Shown here: positions 61,541 to 64,000 of the stretch, piece after piece
Numbering within the stretch: the first letter of the stretch is position 1
Layout of the letters: each line of letters opens with the position of its first letter
Source: JALYNX01 sp035292685
GTDB taxonomy: Bacteria > Actinomycetota > Acidimicrobiia > Spongiisociales > ZC4RG35
Assembly: GCA_035292685.1 (NCBI GenBank)
Contig: DATDPP010000080.1
Coordinates: forward strand, 11,282-75,281
Reading direction: 5' to 3'
Length of the DNA stretch: 64,000 bases
Notes under the pieces: model-generated
The model's input: only the letters and a program-made list of their open reading frames with translations
Database searches by the model: none
What the model was told of the DNA's origin: nothing
Position numbers and translations under genes: made by a program

Positions 61541-62938
61541 ATGCCCGGTCCCAATGTCTGGCTGAGCACGCTCGGATGTGCCAAGAACCAGGTCGATTCG
61601 GAGAAGCTGATCGCCATGCTCTCCGACGCCGGTTATGGCTGGGCCGAACGCCCCGAAGACGCCGACGTGGTGATGGTCAACACCTGTGCCTTCATCGAGG
61701 AGGCCCGGGCCGAGTCGGTGGGAGTCATCCTCGAGATGGAAGCCAGGAAGCGGCCCGACGCCCACTCGGTGGTGATCGGGTGCATGGCGCAGCGGTTCGG
61801 GTCCGAAGTCGAGTCGGCTCTTCCCGAGGTAGATGCGGTGCTCGGCATCGACCGTTACGGCGAACTGGTAGGAGTCCTCGACGGGCTGACCGGTTGGCAC
61901 CCGGTCGAGATGCGACGCCGTCCGATCATGGACATCCTCCACGCCACCGGTCGGCCGGTGTCCGATCTCCCTTACGCCTATCTGAAGGTGGCCGAGGGCT
62001 GTGACAAGCCCTGCACCTTCTGCGCCATCCCCTCGATCCGGGGAAAGCAGAGATCGCGACGGCCGGTTGAGATCCGGGAGGAGCTGGCGGTCCTGGTGCA
62101 GGGCGGCGTGAGCGAGGTGGTCCTGGTCGCCCAGGACCTGGCCGCCTACGGCCGCGACATCGAAGCTCCGGGCGGTTTGCCCGATCTGCTCGCATTTGTC
62201 TCCGACGTCGAGGGGCTGCGCCGGATCCGGCTTCTCTATCTCCATCCCCGTGAGATCAACGAGCGGCTGCTACTCGAGGTAACGGGCAACGAGAAGGTGG
62301 CCCCCTATTTCGATCTGTCGCTCCAGCACGTATCAGGCCCTCTCTTGAGGCGGATGAAAAGGCCGGGCAACACCGAGAAGCACCTGGCACTGATCGAACG
62401 CATCCGTGAGCTCGACCCGGAGTCGGCCTTGCGCTCCTCGTTCATCGTCGGCTTTCCCGGTGAGACTGATGACGATGTCGAGATGCTCGCCGACTTCCTC
62501 GACGAGTCCGTCCTCGATTGGGCCGGGTTCTTTCCCTACTCCGCCGAGCCGGGCACACCTGCCGCGGCGATGGAAGCCCAGGTGCCCCGGGAGACGACCA
62601 TGGATCGGCTGCGGTACCTGTCACGAATCCAGGACGACCTGACCGAGACTCGCAATTCCGATTGGCTGGGCCGGGTCGATGTGGTGCTGGTCGACCAGGT
62701 GGAGGACGGGGTGCCGCTGGGGCGGTCACATCGGCAGGCGCCCGAGATCGACGGGGTGGTGCGTCTCGATCGGGGTGAGGTCGGGGAATGGGTGAAGGTC
62801 GAGTATGTCGGTGTCGTCGGCCCCGACATGGAAGCCAACGTTGTGGTTGTCCCCCCTCTTGAGGGGGGACCGCCCGACCTTCGGTCGGGCGAGGGGGGCA
62901 CCCCCGTGGCGGGCCAAAGTCGGGCGGAATCAAGTTGA
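61541..62938 (+). CDS. rimO: Ribosomal protein S12 methylthiotransferase
   Basis: RimO adds a methylthio group to an Asp of ribosomal protein S12. The 465-residue protein has the UPF0004 domain with Cys residues in STLGCAKNQVDSE, VNTCAFIE and IGCMAQR. The radical SAM motif is CDKPCTFC near residue 154, and a C-terminal TRAM domain follows. The segment KNQVDSE favours RimO over MiaB. The last ~30 residues (from VVVPPLEGG) are encoded by palindromic repeats and look unlike the family. The stop overlaps the cinA TTG by 3 nt. Confidence 0.93.
   Translation: MPGPNVWLSTLGCAKNQVDSEKLIAMLSDAGYGWAERPEDADVVMVNTCAFIEEARAESVGVILEMEARKRPDAHSVVIGCMAQRFGSEVESALPEVDAVLGIDRYGELVGVLDGLTGWHPVEMRRRPIMDILHATGRPVSDLPYAYLKVAEGCDKPCTFCAIPSIRGKQRSRRPVEIREELAVLVQGGVSEVVLVAQDLAAYGRDIEAPGGLPDLLAFVSDVEGLRRIRLLYLHPREINERLLLEVTGNEKVAPYFDLSLQHVSGPLLRRMKRPGNTEKHLALIERIRELDPESALRSSFIVGFPGETDDDVEMLADFLDESVLDWAGFFPYSAEPGTPAAAMEAQVPRETTMDRLRYLSRIQDDLTETRNSDWLGRVDVVLVDQVEDGVPLGRSHRQAPEIDGVVRLDRGEVGEWVKVEYVGVVGPDMEANVVVVPPLEGGPPDLRSGEGGTPVAGQSRAESS
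62849..62891. repeat. Tandem REP-like palindromes inside the 3' end of rimO
   Basis: GTCCCCCCTC-TT-GAGGGGGGAC (62849-62870) is followed immediately by CGCCCGACC-TTC-GGTCGGGCG (62871-62891). Both stems are perfect. They are in frame within rimO and encode about 14 residues rich in Pro and Gly. A related element lies at 36557-36603. Confidence 0.75.
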
Positions 62939-64000
62939 TCGTCGAGGTGATCGCGGTCGGCACCGAGCTCCTGCTGGGTCAGATCGTCAACTCCAACACC
63001 TCCTTCATGGGGGCGGCGCTCGCCGAGCGGGGCTTCGACGCCCATTACCAGCAAGCTGTTGGCGACAACATCGATCGGATTGCGTCAGCGATCCGTATCG
63101 CCCTGGATCGAGCCGACGCGGTGATCATCACCGGGGGGATCGGGCCTACCCAGGACGATCTGACCAGGGAAGGGGTGTGTGCCGCCACCGGGCTCGAAAT
63201 GGTCTACAGCGAGGAGTACGCCAAGGAGTTGGAGCAGTGGTGGGCGCGGCGGGGCAGGGAGATGCCGGCCAGCAATCTCCGGCAGGCCTTTCACCCGGCG
63301 GGGGCCGAATTGTTGTCCAACCCGCGGGGGACCGCACCAGGTCTGGCCCTGGCCCATGCCGGGAAGCTGATCTTCTGCGTCCCGGGGGTGCCCGCCGAGA
63401 TGGAGCACCTCATGATGGCGGAGGTGCTTCCCAGGCTGGCCTCCCGGTCGGGCGAGGCGCAGGTGATCGCTAGCCGGGTGATCAGGACCTGGGGGAGACC
63501 CGAGTCCGAGGTGGCCGAGATCCTCGACGACCTCTACATCGGTTCCACCAACCCGTCGATCGCATTCCTCGCCTCAGCCTCCGAGATCAAGGTGCGAATA
63601 ACGGCCAAGGCCGCAGACACCGGTGAGGCACAACGATTGATCGAGCCCGTCGAGCACGAGGTCCGGGCCCGGCTTGGCGAAAGCGTGTTCGGAGCCGACG
63701 ACGAGACCATCGAGCGGGTGTTGTTCCGCTTGCTCTCTGACCTCGGCTACACCATTGGGACTGCCGAATCCATGACCGGGGGCCTGGTGGCCGCCCGGCT
63801 CACCGACCTCCCCGGCTCCTCCGCGGTGATGAAGGGGGGTCTGGTTGCCTATCACTCAGAGCTCAAGAGCCGGCTGCTGGGCGTGAGCGACGTCGACGAG
63901 GTGGTCAACGCGGAGACGGCCATGGCGATGGCCACCGGCGCCCGCACGCTGCTCGGTGTCGACGTGGCGGTGGCCGTGACCGGCTCTGCCGGTCCCGAGC
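62935..64000 (+). CDS. cinA: CinA-like protein (nicotinamide-nucleotide amidase), 3' end cut by window
   Basis: The N-terminal COG1058/MoCo-binding-like domain begins IVEVIAVGTELLLGQIVNSN and has VIITGGIGPTQDD and VPGVPAEME. The C-terminal PncC-type amidase starts near residue 260 with GTAESMTGGLVAARLTDLPG and continues AVAVTGSAGPE at the window edge. The protein deamidates nicotinamide mononucleotide in NAD salvage. TTG 62935 overlaps the rimO stop (TTGA) and gives the standard N-terminus. The last part lies outside the window. Confidence 0.92.
   Translation, partial: MIVEVIAVGTELLLGQIVNSNTSFMGAALAERGFDAHYQQAVGDNIDRIASAIRIALDRADAVIITGGIGPTQDDLTREGVCAATGLEMVYSEEYAKELEQWWARRGREMPASNLRQAFHPAGAELLSNPRGTAPGLALAHAGKLIFCVPGVPAEMEHLMMAEVLPRLASRSGEAQVIASRVIRTWGRPESEVAEILDDLYIGSTNPSIAFLASASEIKVRITAKAADTGEAQRLIEPVEHEVRARLGESVFGADDETIERVLFRLLSDLGYTIGTAESMTGGLVAARLTDLPGSSAVMKGGLVAYHSELKSRLLGVSDVDEVVNAETAMAMATGARTLLGVDVAVAVTGSAGPE

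Overview
The window is GC-rich and densely packed. It looks like chromosomal sequence from an actinobacterium, perhaps a deep-branching, Acidimicrobiia-like lineage; no rRNA or tRNA gene is present to confirm this. The signs are an actinobacterial-type LexA box, DnaE2, F420 genes (cofG, cofH, an LLM oxidoreductase), the dapA-rnj-ftsK and rimO-cinA neighbourhoods, and many genes whose start codon lies only 6-9 nt after a TANNNT -10 box, which implies leaderless mRNAs.

Layout. 1-5.9 kb (minus): a tightly overlapping histidine operon, hisG-hisC/HAD-hisB-hisH-hisF-hisA/I/E, preceded by a His-rich leader peptide and a complete attenuator. 5.9-9.5 kb: valS, a DUF1801 gene and dedA. 9.5-11 kb: a damaged IS481-type element with CCTAGG duplications, next to a DUF389-like gene remnant. 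11-16.4 kb: an M15 peptidase lipoprotein, an HTH-GHKL ATPase-STAS regulator with repeated operator-like sites, and LexA-controlled dnaE2. 16.4-24.9 kb: hydrolases, a lytic transglycosylase-like protein, an AroQ-hydrolase fusion, a lipoate-ligase-like gene, a lipoprotein, an ABC exporter and a universal stress protein. 24.9-33.1 kb: an SDR, cofG, cofH with a large N-terminal extension, and lhr. 33.1-41.1 kb: HD-GYP, BtpA, TIGR03084 and LOG proteins, a MoxR-like AAA/VWA pair and an M16 protease. 41-50.4 kb: small membrane proteins, glpD, an LLM oxidoreductase, PEBP, a zinc uptake locus (aztC-aztB divergent from zur-aztA), an RRM protein, a cyclophilin and a thioredoxin-like protein. 50.5-64 kb: dapA, rnj, ftsK, a 2-oxoacid dehydrogenase operon (E1 alpha, E1 beta, E2) that ends in a selenocysteine-containing AhpD-like protein, a GAPDH-like gene, rimO and partial cinA.

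How genes work together. The strongest discovery is the AhpD-like selenoprotein at 59565-60131. An in-frame TGA replaces the second Cys of its CxxC motif, the same frame continues afterwards, and a bacterial SECIS-like hairpin follows. It lies 2 bp behind the lipoyl E2 gene, so the lipoamide of the complex may reduce the peroxidase. The lipoate ligase at 20-21 kb could lipoylate this E2. CofG and CofH would supply the deazaflavin precursor for the F420 used by the LLM enzyme. The histidine operon joins classical attenuation to unusual gene fusions. Two intergenic regions carry inverted arrays of 7-bp units that appear to be one unrecognised repeat class.
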